Shown here piece after piece: positions 1 to 7,281 of a DNA stretch of 13,207 nucleotides (within the stretch, counting starts at the first letter, position 1; every line of letters starts with the position of its first letter). Position numbers and translations under genes: made by a program. The stretch comes from Paracoccaceae bacterium (GTDB lineage Bacteria; Pseudomonadota; Alphaproteobacteria; Rhodobacterales; Rhodobacteraceae). The stretch is from the NCBI GenBank assembly GCA_003561595.1, contig PWWF01000177.1:1-13207 (forward strand), written 5' to 3'. A model generated the notes under the pieces. That model was not told the origin of the DNA. It was given only the letters and a program-made list of their open reading frames with translations, and did no database searches.

Positions 1-169
<169 letters not shown>

Positions 170-180
170 CTACGCGGCGG

Positions 181-209
181 GGCATATCCAGCTTGCGGGG
201 GAAAATCAA
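181..209 (-). promoter_or_regulatory. Candidate sigma-70 promoter for tuf
   Basis: On the minus strand, TTGATT (204-209) and TATGCC (181-186) are separated by 17 bases, placing a start near base 174 and a leader of about 50 bases before tuf. The -35 matches the consensus at 4 of 6 positions and the -10 at 3 of 6. The candidate rests on spacing and position only, and its -35 overlaps the T-run of the predicted terminator of the upstream lipoprotein gene. Confidence 0.3.
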
Positions 210-226
210 GCGCCTTCGCGCGCCTG
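201..226 (-). terminator. Candidate intrinsic terminator after the lipoprotein gene
   Basis: Reading the minus strand, CAGGCGC and GCGCTTG form a 7-bp stem (one G-T pair) around a 6-base loop GCGAAG, followed directly by ATTTTC. It begins 14 bases after the TGA of the lipoprotein gene at 241-243. The T-run is short, so this is a moderate call. It would insulate the strongly expressed tuf gene from parC/lipoprotein transcripts coming from upstream on the same strand. Confidence 0.4.
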
Positions 227-240
227 TGCAAGCGCCCGTG

Positions 241-948
241 TCAGCCCTGGCCGCGCGGGACGGGGCGAACCCCGTATCCGGCCCGGTCTTCGATCCTGCC
301 GCCTTGCATGTCACCCGGCATGTCCTCATCCAGAAAATCGGACTGGATCTGCCAGTCGCTGTCGGGATCGAACGCGACATCGGGCGCAGCGCCTTCGCTG
401 CGCGGGGGGAACCAGTCGGGGTTGGATGCCAGCCAGCGCTCGATGGAATAGACGGCATTCTCGGCCAGATTCTGCATCTGCTGTTCGGCCGACTGGGTCA
501 GGCCGGAACTGACGACCGTTTCGCCCGACAGGCTTTCCAGCGCGGTGATCATATGCGGGCGCTCATTGACGCGCCCGCCTGCGGCATCATCGAACAGGGA
601 CACCCGGATAATCAACGCGGAACGCGGCGCGGCGACCACGGGAATGCCGGGAATGGCCAGCACATAGCCTTCGACCGAAATGCCCAGATGATAGAGCGAA
701 TTGCCCTGATAGCGGTCGAAGCGGCGGCGCAACTCAGTCGTCAGCACCTCTTCCCATTCTTCGGGCTCGGCACTGCGCGAGGCCGGGCCCCGCGTCGCGT
801 TCTCGGCCACGATGGCCGTATGCGCCAGCCGGAAATCACCCAGTTCGGCGCGTTCCTCGCGCAATTCCCGCCCGCTGGCACAGGCCGCCAGAACGGCAAG
901 CGCCAGCAATCCGCCAAGCGCAGGCCGGAATTTGGGGAATGCTGTCAT
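241..948 (-). CDS. Lipoprotein of unknown function, 235 residues
   Basis: I do not recognise a characterised family. The N terminus is a lipoprotein signal: a short basic start, a hydrophobic stretch LGGLLALAVLAAC at residues 11-23, and the lipobox VLAAC with the lipidated cysteine at C23. The mature part is acidic, has no obvious membrane segment, and lacks catalytic motifs I can name. It includes a hydrophobic strand-like stretch VLAIPGIPVVAAPRSALIIR in the middle and ends in a Gly/Arg/Pro-rich tail. It probably sits in the inner or outer membrane facing the periplasm. The ATG at 946-948 follows GGAGG (cctcc at 955-959 on the plus strand) by 6 bases, a good ribosome binding site. It lies 69 bases downstream of parC on the same strand, so the two may be cotranscribed. 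Being a real gene is well supported by codon pattern, lipobox and ribosome binding site; the function is open. Confidence 0.85.
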   Translation of the reverse strand: MTAFPKFRPALGGLLALAVLAACASGRELREERAELGDFRLAHTAIVAENATRGPASRSAEPEEWEEVLTTELRRRFDRYQGNSLYHLGISVEGYVLAIPGIPVVAAPRSALIIRVSLFDDAAGGRVNERPHMITALESLSGETVVSSGLTQSAEQQMQNLAENAVYSIERWLASNPDWFPPRSEGAAPDVAFDPDSDWQIQSDFLDEDMPGDMQGGRIEDRAGYGVRPVPRGQG

Positions 949-1017
949 CGCGGGCCTCCAACTCTCATGCGCTACCGGCCCTATCCGATCCGGGCCGTCA
1001 GCGCAAATGCTGCGCGC

Positions 1018-3321
1018 TCAGGTAAATCGATTGTCACGCGGAAAACCGCGCGGCGCCATGCGGCCCGCGCCTGCGCGCTTGCCCAGCCATTCGGTCAGAT
1101 CGGCCTCATGCCGCGTGCGCCCGGCCGGGTCCAGCCAGCGCAGCCCTTCGGCCAGGGTGATCGTGGTCAGATCGGCCAGCCCGCCATCCTTGTAGGATTG
1201 CAGCCGCACCCCTTTGCCGCGCGTCATCTCGGGCAGGTCATCCAGCGGAAAAACGAGCATCTTGCGATTCTCGCCCACCACGGCCAGATGATCGCCCGTC
1301 GCCACGCGGCAGAGATGGGCACGCGCGCCGGGCTTGAGGTTGAGCACCTGCCGCCCCGTGCGCGTCTGGGCGATCACCTCATCGGCAGGGATCACGAACC
1401 CGTCGCCCGCAGAGGAGGCCACGACCAGCCGCACGCCCGCGCGATGCACGAACAGATCGACGATATCGGCCTCATTCGGCAGATCGACCATCAGGCGCAC
1501 AGGCTCGCCCATGCCGCGCCCGCCGGGCAGATTGGCGCCCATCAGCGTGTAGAACCGCCCGTTGGACCCGAACAGCACGATCCGGTCCGTGGTTTCGGCG
1601 TGAAAGGCAAAGCGCCCCTCATCCCCGTCCTTGAACTTGAAATTCTGGTCCAGCGCGACATGCCCTTTCATCGCGCGCACCCACCCCATTTTCGAGCAGA
1701 CGACCGTGATCGGCTCGCGCTCGATCAGGGCCTCGGGGGGGACATCCTCGACCTCGCCCGCCTCGGCAAAGCTGGTGCGGCGGCGGCCCGGATCGGTGGC
1801 CTTGCCATAAAGCGCCTGCACATCGCGCAACTGCCCGCCGATCCGCTTCCATTGCAGCCGGTCCGAGGCAAGCAGATCCTCCAGCTCGGCGCGTTCCTTC
1901 AGCAGATCGTCCCGCTCGCGCCGCAGCTCGATCTCTTCCAGCCGCCGCAGAGAGCGCAGGCGCATGTTCAGGATCGATTCGGCCTGCAATTCGGACAATT
2001 CGCCCTCGCCCTCGGGCGGGGACATATAATCGGCCTCGGACGTGGCGCGGGGGAACTCGCGGCCCCATGTCTCGCGCATCAGCGCGGCGCGCGGGGCCTC
2101 ATCATAGCGGATGATGTCGATCACGCGATCCAGATTCAGGAAGGCGATGATGAAGCCTTCCAGCACTTCCAGCCGGTGATCGATCTTGGCCAGCCGGTGG
2201 CGCGTGCGCCGCTGCAGCACCTCGCGCCGGTGATCGAGAAAGGCGCGCAGCACCTCGCGCAGGGAACAGACTTTCGGGGTCAGCCCGTCGATCAGCACAT
2301 TCATGTTCAGGCTGAAGCGCGTTTCCAGATCAGAATTCTTGAACAGCATCCCCATCATCAGCTCCGCATCCACAGTGCGCGAGCGCGGCTCCAGCACGAT
2401 GCGCACATCATCGGCCGATTCGTCGCGGATATCGGCCAGAAGCGGCACCTTGCGGGTCTGGATCAGTTCGGCCAGCTTCTCGATCAGGCGCGATTTCTGC
2501 ACCTGATAGGGGATTTCCGTGACAACGACCTGCCATTGCCCGCGGCCCAGATCCTCGATCTCCCATCTGGCGCGCAGACGGAACGCGCCGCGCCCGGTCT
2601 GATAGGCGCTCAGGATCGCGTCGCGCGGTTCAACCACCACGCCGCCGGTGGGGAAATCGGGGCCGGGGATCAGCGCGACCAGATCAGCATCGGGCAGATC
2701 AGGCTGCGCGATCATGGCCAGACAGCCCTCGATCAGTTCATCCAGGTTATGGGGCGGGATATTCGTGGCCATGCCGACCGCAATTCCGCTTGCGCCATTG
2801 GCCAGCAGGTTGGGAAAGGCCGCAGGCAGCACCACGGGTTCGGACAGCGTGCCGTCATAATTGGGCCGGTAATCCACCGCATCCTCGGCCAGCCCGTCCA
2901 GCAGCATCTCGGCGGCGCGGGTCATGCGCGCCTCGGTGTAGCGGGCGGCGGCGGGGTTATCGCCGTCGATATTGCCGAAATTGCCCTGCCCGTCGACCAG
3001 CGGATAGCGCACGTTGAAATCCTGCGCCAGCCGCGCCATCGCGTCATAGATCGCGGCATCGCCATGGGGGTGGTAATTGCCCATCACATCGCCCGTGATC
3101 TTGGCGGATTTGCGAAAGCCCCCACCGGGGGCGAGTTTCAGCTCGCGCATCGCGAACAGGATGCGGCGATGCACCGGTTTCAGCCCGTCACGCGCATCGG
3201 GCAGCGCGCGATGCATGATCGTGGACAGCGCATATTGCAGATAGCGCGACCCCAGCGCGCGGCGCAGCGGTTCGGTGGCCAGAGCGTTCGGGTCCAGGGG
3301 CGCGTCATCATCCTGTGGCAT
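1018..3321 (-). CDS. parC: DNA topoisomerase IV subunit A
   Basis: ParC is the DNA-cleaving subunit of topoisomerase IV, which with ParE unlinks daughter chromosomes after replication. The 767-residue protein opens with the type IIA core (GSRYLQYALSTIMHRALPDA, about 25-43, then DGLKPVHRRILFAM). The helix-turn-helix region KITGDVMGNYHPHGDAAIYD (74-93) holds the quinolone-determining positions, and the catalytic tyrosine is Y128 in AARYTEARM. A coiled segment rich in Glu/Leu/Arg follows (roughly 430-490). The C-terminal third carries beta-pinwheel-like blades such as ITVVCSKMGWVRA, and a weak GyrA-box-like EMTRGKGVRLQSYK. The short length, early conserved start and absence of a strong GyrA box favour ParC over GyrA. 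Residue A89 occupies the position of E. coli ParC Ser80/GyrA Ser83, while D93 retains an acidic residue. The ATG at 3319-3321 has a GGGG stretch just upstream. It is divergent from the DUF4139 gene. Confidence 0.95.
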   Translation of the reverse strand: MPQDDDAPLDPNALATEPLRRALGSRYLQYALSTIMHRALPDARDGLKPVHRRILFAMRELKLAPGGGFRKSAKITGDVMGNYHPHGDAAIYDAMARLAQDFNVRYPLVDGQGNFGNIDGDNPAAARYTEARMTRAAEMLLDGLAEDAVDYRPNYDGTLSEPVVLPAAFPNLLANGASGIAVGMATNIPPHNLDELIEGCLAMIAQPDLPDADLVALIPGPDFPTGGVVVEPRDAILSAYQTGRGAFRLRARWEIEDLGRGQWQVVVTEIPYQVQKSRLIEKLAELIQTRKVPLLADIRDESADDVRIVLEPRSRTVDAELMMGMLFKNSDLETRFSLNMNVLIDGLTPKVCSLREVLRAFLDHRREVLQRRTRHRLAKIDHRLEVLEGFIIAFLNLDRVIDIIRYDEAPRAALMRETWGREFPRATSEADYMSPPEGEGELSELQAESILNMRLRSLRRLEEIELRRERDDLLKERAELEDLLASDRLQWKRIGGQLRDVQALYGKATDPGRRRTSFAEAGEVEDVPPEALIEREPITVVCSKMGWVRAMKGHVALDQNFKFKDGDEGRFAFHAETTDRIVLFGSNGRFYTLMGANLPGGRGMGEPVRLMVDLPNEADIVDLFVHRAGVRLVVASSAGDGFVIPADEVIAQTRTGRQVLNLKPGARAHLCRVATGDHLAVVGENRKMLVFPLDDLPEMTRGKGVRLQSYKDGGLADLTTITLAEGLRWLDPAGRTRHEADLTEWLGKRAGAGRMAPRGFPRDNRFT

Positions 3322-3402
3322 GAACCCCGCATAGCCGCAGCGCTGGCGCAGGTCCAGCCCCTGAAATGCACGGCAAGTTTACGCCGCAGCCCGGTATCGC
3401 GC

Positions 3403-3432
3403 TTGTGGGGGCTGGCCTGTGCGGCCTACTCT
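3403..3432 (+). promoter_or_regulatory. Weak candidate promoter for the DUF4139 gene
   Basis: TTGTGG (3403-3408) and TACTCT (3427-3432) are separated by 18 bases, in the 141-base spacer between the divergent parC and DUF4139 genes. Each hexamer matches the sigma-70 consensus at only 3 of 6 positions. I saw nothing better in this spacer. Confidence 0.2.
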
Positions 3433-3462
3433 GCGCCCATGTTACCCGAAAGGAGCCTACGG

Positions 3463-5325
3463 ATGCGCCTTATCCTGCCCGCCCTGCTCAGCAGCCTTGC
3501 CCTGCCCGCGCTGGCCGAGACGCAGATTCGCCATGTCACATTATCCACCGCCGGGCTGGCGATGCTGGAGGCCGAGGGGATGCTGGACGCGGATGGCCTG
3601 CGCCTGGCCCTCCGCCGTGCCGATATCGACGATTTCCTGAAATCGCTGCGCGTGTCGGACCCGGCCGGCGGCGTGCCGATGCTGTCCATGACCGGCCCCG
3701 GCGGGCTGGAGGATCTGTTCGCGGGCCTGCCCTTCGCGCCCGAGGATGTGACCGACATGCATGCGTTGCTGGGTGCGATGACCGGCGCGCCGGTGACGGC
3801 CGAACGCGGCGATACCACGCTGTCGGGCACGATCATGGGGATCAACACGGTGCCCTGCGCCAGTTCCGTCCAGACAGGCTGCCACGCGCTTGCGCTGCGC
3901 AGCGCAACAGGCGGGATCGGCCAGATCCGTCTGGATGCGCGCACCGCGTTGCGCTTTGACGACGCGCAGGACCGGCACGCATTGGAGCGCGCGCTGGACG
4001 CGCTGCGCACAGGCAGCCGCGCGCTGACACTGGATGTCACCCTGACCAGCAGCGAAAGCGATCCGCGCGACGTGAGCCTTGCATGGCTGCAACCCGCGCC
4101 TGTCTGGAAAACCGCCTGGCGCGCCGAAGAGACCGCCGAGGGGTTGGAGCTGACAGGCTGGGCCGTGATCGAGAATGCGACCGGGCAGGACTGGGACGAT
4201 GTGGGGCTGACACTGGCCACAGGCGCGGTTCAGGCCCTGCAGGCGCAGCTTTACGACCGGCAGGACACCTATCGCCCCATCAGCCCGCGACGGGCACAAG
4301 ATGGCATGATGCTGGAATCCGCCCCTGCCGACATGGCCCCCGATTTTGCCGCATCCGCCCCCATGCCGGTCGAGATGCAGGAAGCCGAGAGCTTTTCGCG
4401 CTACACGCTCGGGCAATCCATCAGCGTGCAGGCGGGCGAGATGATTTCGCTGCCCTTTCTGCAAGAAACCCTGTCCGATGCGCGCGTGACACTCTATCGC
4501 GGCGGGTCGGGCGCGGCCCATCCGATGATCGCGCTCGAGATTGAAAACCCTCTGCCCCTGCGCCTGCCTGCCGGGATCGCAACGCTTTACGAGGATGCGC
4601 GCGGCCATGCAGGCGACGCGATGATCCCCGAACTGGCCCCCGGCGCGCGCGAACTGGTCGAGTTTGCGCAGGACACCTCCATGCGCGTGGACGAATCGCA
4701 GCGCGAGACCCAGTCGCTGCGGCAGGCGCGCATCGTGGATGGTGTGCTGGTGGCAGAGGAGCGGCTGGAACGGCGCCACACCTACCGGATCGAGGGCGCG
4801 CCCGAGGCCGAGCGCACCCTTACCCTGCTGCACCCGCGCCGCCCCGGCTGGGAGATGGAGAGCACGGGCGGCAGCGACGCCTTCGATGCCACCCGCTTCG
4901 AGATTTCCGTGCCCGCAGGCGAGATTGTCAGCGAAACCATTACTGAGAGCCGCGTGACATCGCGCCGTGTCGCCCTTCTGGATCTGGATCTGGACGGGCT
5001 GGCGCAATGGTCAGCGCGCCTTGGCGGGGATGATCTGTCTGACACCGTCACCGCCCTGCGCGATCTGCGCGCCAAAGAGCGTGAACTGGCCCGCAGCCTG
5101 CCCCGGCTGGCCACGCGCGAGGCCGATCTGATCGCCGATCAGGAGCGGCTGGTGAATCTGATCGTGCAACTGGGCGATGACAGCGCGGCCACAGCCGGGC
5201 GGCGCGACCGGGTCGATGCGATCGATGCCGACATCACCACGCTGCGCGCAGAGCGCACAGCGACCGAGGCACGGATCGACGCCATTCAGGACGAATTGCG
5301 CGCCGTGTTGCGCGCGGCGGAATAG
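3463..5325 (+). CDS. Exported DUF4139-domain protein, 620 residues
   Basis: The protein begins with a Sec signal peptide, MRLILPALLSSLALPALA, with likely cleavage before ETQIRHV at about residue 19, so it should act in the periplasm or beyond. The middle part, from about residue 200, has the DUF4139 signature: a VSLAWLQPAPVWKTAWRAE strand and GWAVIENATGQDWDDVGLTL (about 225-250). This type of region occurs in proteins annotated as mucoidy-inhibitor MuiA-like; biochemical function is unknown. The last 90 residues (about 530-620) are charged and heptad-like, predicting a coiled coil, whereas many relatives carry the coiled coil before DUF4139. The only two cysteines, C132 and C140, are 8 residues apart and could form a periplasmic disulfide. 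The start at 3463 is chosen because AAAGGAG (3449-3455) precedes it by 7 bases and the signal peptide begins there; an in-frame ATG at 3439 has neither. The same frame stays open far upstream by chance, antisense to parC. Confidence 0.9.
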   Translation: MRLILPALLSSLALPALAETQIRHVTLSTAGLAMLEAEGMLDADGLRLALRRADIDDFLKSLRVSDPAGGVPMLSMTGPGGLEDLFAGLPFAPEDVTDMHALLGAMTGAPVTAERGDTTLSGTIMGINTVPCASSVQTGCHALALRSATGGIGQIRLDARTALRFDDAQDRHALERALDALRTGSRALTLDVTLTSSESDPRDVSLAWLQPAPVWKTAWRAEETAEGLELTGWAVIENATGQDWDDVGLTLATGAVQALQAQLYDRQDTYRPISPRRAQDGMMLESAPADMAPDFAASAPMPVEMQEAESFSRYTLGQSISVQAGEMISLPFLQETLSDARVTLYRGGSGAAHPMIALEIENPLPLRLPAGIATLYEDARGHAGDAMIPELAPGARELVEFAQDTSMRVDESQRETQSLRQARIVDGVLVAEERLERRHTYRIEGAPEAERTLTLLHPRRPGWEMESTGGSDAFDATRFEISVPAGEIVSETITESRVTSRRVALLDLDLDGLAQWSARLGGDDLSDTVTALRDLRAKERELARSLPRLATREADLIADQERLVNLIVQLGDDSAATAGRRDRVDAIDADITTLRAERTATEARIDAIQDELRAVLRAAE

Positions 5326-5352
5326 CGCCTGCGGCCCGACCAGACCAGCCGA

Positions 5353-5384
5353 GGGGCGCGGGGATCGAATTGTCCCTGCGCCCC
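5353..5384 (+). terminator. Strong GC hairpin after the DUF4139 gene, probable terminator
   Basis: GGGGCGCGGGGA (5353-5364) pairs with TCCCTGCGCCCC (5373-5384) as a 12-bp stem with one G-U pair and an 8-base loop. It starts 27 bases after the DUF4139 stop codon. No T-run follows, so termination would depend on the hairpin alone or on Rho. A possible promoter for the next gene overlaps its right arm. Confidence 0.45.
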
Positions 5385-5398
5385 ATTCGCGCTATCTG
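5370..5398 (+). promoter_or_regulatory. Candidate promoter for the M48 protease group
   Basis: TTGTCC (5370-5375) and TATCTG (5393-5398) are separated by exactly 17 bases. The -35 matches the consensus at 4 of 6 positions and the -10 at 3 of 6. The predicted start lies near 5405, giving a leader of about 28 bases before the GTG at 5433. The -35 lies in the loop and right arm of the preceding hairpin. Confidence 0.3.
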
Positions 5399-5432
5399 AC
5401 CCCGAACCCGATATGCAGGAGCCGCCCGCCCC

Positions 5433-6158
5433 GTGATCCGCGCTGTCCGACATCTGAGCCTGCTGCTGATGGCAGCCCTGCTGGCCGCCTGCGATGTGGC
5501 GCCCGTGCAAACCGCCCTGCCCGCGCCCAGCCCTGCGCAACCCCCGGTTGCCGCTGTCACGCGCGCGCAGTTCAACGCGGTCGCGCGCCAGATGGGGCCG
5601 GTCGCCACGCGCATCTGCCGTGAACGCAGCCCGCATCTGATCTGCGAGTTCACCGTGATTCTGGATGACCGGCCGGGCCGCCCGCCGAATGCCTTTCACA
5701 CCCGCGACGAACAGGGCCGCCCGATCATCGCCTTTACCGAATCGCTGATCCGCGAATTGCGCAATGAGGATGAAATCGCGCTGGTCTTCGGGCATGAGGC
5801 GGCCCATCACATCGCCGATCACATCCCCCGGATGCAGCGCGAGGCGCAGCGCGGCGCCTTTGTGGGCGGGCTGGCCGCCGCCCTGGTTGGCGCCGATGAA
5901 GTGACCACGCGCGAGATCATGGATATCTCGGCCACACTTGGCGCGCGGCGCTATGCCAAGCCTTTTGAACTGGAAGCCGACCGTATCGGCGCGGAAATCG
6001 CGGCGCGTGCGGGCTATGATCCGCTGCGCGGGGCGGGGCTGTTCCGGCGCATCCCCGATCCGGGCAACCAGTTTCTGGGCACGCACCCGCCCAATTCCGA
6101 GCGCCTGCGCGAGGTCGAGCGCGCAGTGGCGCGCATGCGCGCCGGGAAGCCGGTCTGA
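5433..6158 (+). CDS. M48-family zinc metalloprotease lipoprotein, 241 residues
   Basis: This is a predicted membrane-anchored periplasmic metallopeptidase of the BepA/LoiP-like M48 type, a group involved in quality control of envelope proteins. The N terminus is a lipoprotein signal ending in the lipobox LLAAC with C20. The zinc motif is HEAAHH (H121, E122, H125), and the downstream FELEADRIG provides the third ligand E179 and the conserved D183. C62 and C71 could form a disulfide. There is no TPR tail like that of BepA, so it is a catalytic-domain-only form. The start is GTG at 5433, preceded by AGGAG (5417-5421) at 11 bases; the signal peptide begins there and no in-frame alternative fits better. 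It is followed after 16 bases by the SMR gene and then directly by the YitT-family gene, which looks like one operon. The natural substrate is not evident. Confidence 0.92.
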   Translation: MIRAVRHLSLLLMAALLAACDVAPVQTALPAPSPAQPPVAAVTRAQFNAVARQMGPVATRICRERSPHLICEFTVILDDRPGRPPNAFHTRDEQGRPIIAFTESLIRELRNEDEIALVFGHEAAHHIADHIPRMQREAQRGAFVGGLAAALVGADEVTTREIMDISATLGARRYAKPFELEADRIGAEIAARAGYDPLRGAGLFRRIPDPGNQFLGTHPPNSERLREVERAVARMRAGKPV

Positions 6159-6174
6159 GAGAAAGGAGCACGGG

Positions 6175-6498
6175 ATGCACTGGATCTACCTCGCTGTCGC
6201 GATCCTGTTCGAGACGATCGGCACCACGGCGCTGAAAGCGAGCGACGGCATGACCCGCGCATGGCCCGCCGCAGTCGTGGTCGTGGCCTATGCGCTGTCC
6301 TTCTGGTTGCTGGCGCTTGTGCTGCGGGTGATCCCGGTGGGCGTGGCCTATGCGATCTGGTCGGGGCTGGGCATCTGCCTGATCGCGGGCATCGGCTGGG
6401 CCGTATTCGGCCAGCGGCTGGATGCGGCGGCCCTGCTGGGAATTGTGCTGATCATCGCGGGCATTCTGGTCATCAACCTCTTCAGCGCAAAGGTCTGA
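6175..6498 (+). CDS. Small multidrug resistance (SMR) exporter, EmrE/QacE type
   Basis: SMR proteins are four-helix inner-membrane antiporters that work as dimers and exchange protons for cationic compounds. The 107-residue protein aligns along its whole length with EmrE with an offset of one. The essential membrane carboxylate is E13 in AILFETIGTTALK, and substrate-lining aromatics are Y39, Y59 and W62 in AYAIWSGLGI. The helix-4 glycines G89 and G96 lie in LLGIVLIIAGILVINL. The WSG motif and C-terminal end resemble the Qac/drug subtype rather than the guanidinium (Gdx/SugE) subtype, but substrates cannot be read from sequence. The ATG at 6175 follows GGAG (6165-6168) by 6 bases. It sits 16 bases after the M48 gene and one base before the YitT gene, so translation is probably coupled. 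Confidence 0.93.
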   Translation: MHWIYLAVAILFETIGTTALKASDGMTRAWPAAVVVVAYALSFWLLALVLRVIPVGVAYAIWSGLGICLIAGIGWAVFGQRLDAAALLGIVLIIAGILVINLFSAKV

Positions 6499-6499
6499 C

Positions 6500-7102
6500 A
6501 TGTCCGAGCCTGCGCAACACAGCACGTTCGAGGATGCCCAGGGGCTGGTCTTTGGCGCGGCCATGTGCGCCTTTGCCGTCATGATCCTGACAGGCGCGGG
6601 ACTGGTGACGGGCCAGACCGCCGGGCTGGCCGTGCTGATCGCCTATGTCACCGGGATCAGCTTTGGCGTGGTGTTCTTTGTCATCAATGTTCCGTTCTAC
6701 GCGCTGGCATGGGTCCAGCTTGGCCCGGCCTTCACGGTCAAGACATTCATCGCTGTGGCGCTGATTTCGGGCATGTCGCTGGTGGTCGAGGATCTGGTCG
6801 ATGTCTCGCCCGCCCATCCGGTGGTGGCGGCGGTGCTGTTCGGTCTGATCTCGGGCTCTGGCCTGCTGGCGATCTTTCGCCACCGGGCCAGCCTGGGGGG
6901 TGTGGGGATCCTCGCCTTCTGGTGTCAGGAACGCCTGGGCTGGCGCGCGGGCTGGGTGCAGCTTGGCTTCGATATCCTGCTGTTCGCAGCAGCCCTTGTG
7001 GTGCTGGAGCCGATTCTGGTGCTCTATTCGGCCCTGGGCGCTGTGGTGCTGAACGCGATCATTGCGATCAATCACCGCCGCGACCGCTATATCGCGACCT
7101 GA
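6500..7102 (+). CDS. YitT-family integral membrane protein, 200 residues
   Basis: The protein is almost entirely hydrophobic, with five to six predicted membrane helices starting near residue 14 ([19 protein letters not shown]). It has the YitT-type glycine-rich features: a [19 protein letters not shown] segment, [17 protein letters not shown], and [14 protein letters not shown] before the last helices. Bacillus YitT proteins are longer and carry a cytoplasmic DUF2179 domain; this one lacks it and ends shortly after the last helix in a basic HRRDRY tail. The family's transported substrate is unknown, so no function is given beyond membrane protein. The ATG at 6500 begins one base after the SMR stop codon, and the ribosome binding site (AAAGG, 6489-6493) lies inside the SMR gene. 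This points to cotranslation with the exporter. A long hairpin follows immediately downstream. Confidence 0.85.
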   Translation: MSEPAQHSTFEDAQGLVFGAAMCAFAVMILTGAGLVTGQTAGLAVLIAYVTGISFGVVFFVINVPFYALAWVQLGPAFTVKTFIAVALISGMSLVVEDLVDVSPAHPVVAAVLFGLISGSGLLAIFRHRASLGGVGILAFWCQERLGWRAGWVQLGFDILLFAAALVVLEPILVLYSALGAVVLNAIIAINHRRDRYIAT

Positions 7103-7103
7103 G

Positions 7104-7180
7104 CCTGCCCGGCGCGGCCCTTGTGGCGGCACGCCCACCCACCCACCCTGCGCGCCGCCACAAGGGCCACACCGGGCAGG
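7104..7180. repeat. Long imperfect inverted repeat (27-bp arms) between the YitT and typA genes
   Basis: Arms at 7104-7130 and 7154-7180 pair at 25 of 27 positions, the exceptions being two C-A mismatches at 7113 and 7115. The core arm halves are GGCCCTTGTGGCGGC and GCCGCCACAAGGGCC. The arms enclose a 23-base loop containing four CCC runs. The repeat starts 2 bases after the YitT stop codon and ends 101 bases before typA. No T-run follows, so it is not a standard intrinsic terminator, although it could stop or pause transcription. I saw no second copy in this window. Confidence 0.9.
7134..7148 (-). other. G-quadruplex motif in the hairpin loop
   Basis: The plus strand reads CCC four times separated by single A bases, so the minus strand reads GGGTGGGTGGGTGGG. 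Four G-triplets with one-base loops is the most stable known class of intramolecular parallel G-quadruplex. It lies centrally in the loop of the 27-bp inverted repeat, on the template strand for the flanking plus-strand genes. The motif is seen directly; folding in the cell is inference. Confidence 0.8.
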
Positions 7181-7281
7181 GCAATGGACATAGGGGGTAG
7201 CCAGCCGCGCGCTGATCGGGTAATGCGGCGGCGCAGCATGCCTGCCACCCTTCTGACATCTTTCCTGACAAGGCCAAGACC

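Noticed and set aside
3541..5007. 488-codon minus-strand open frame over the DUF4139 gene
   Set aside because: Antisense shadow; the plus strand has a signal peptide, ribosome binding site and recognised domain.
5433..7102. Protease-exporter-membrane protein group as a new defence or toxin-export system
   Set aside because: All three proteins are common housekeeping-type envelope families, with no nuclease, toxin, immunity or sensor component nearby.
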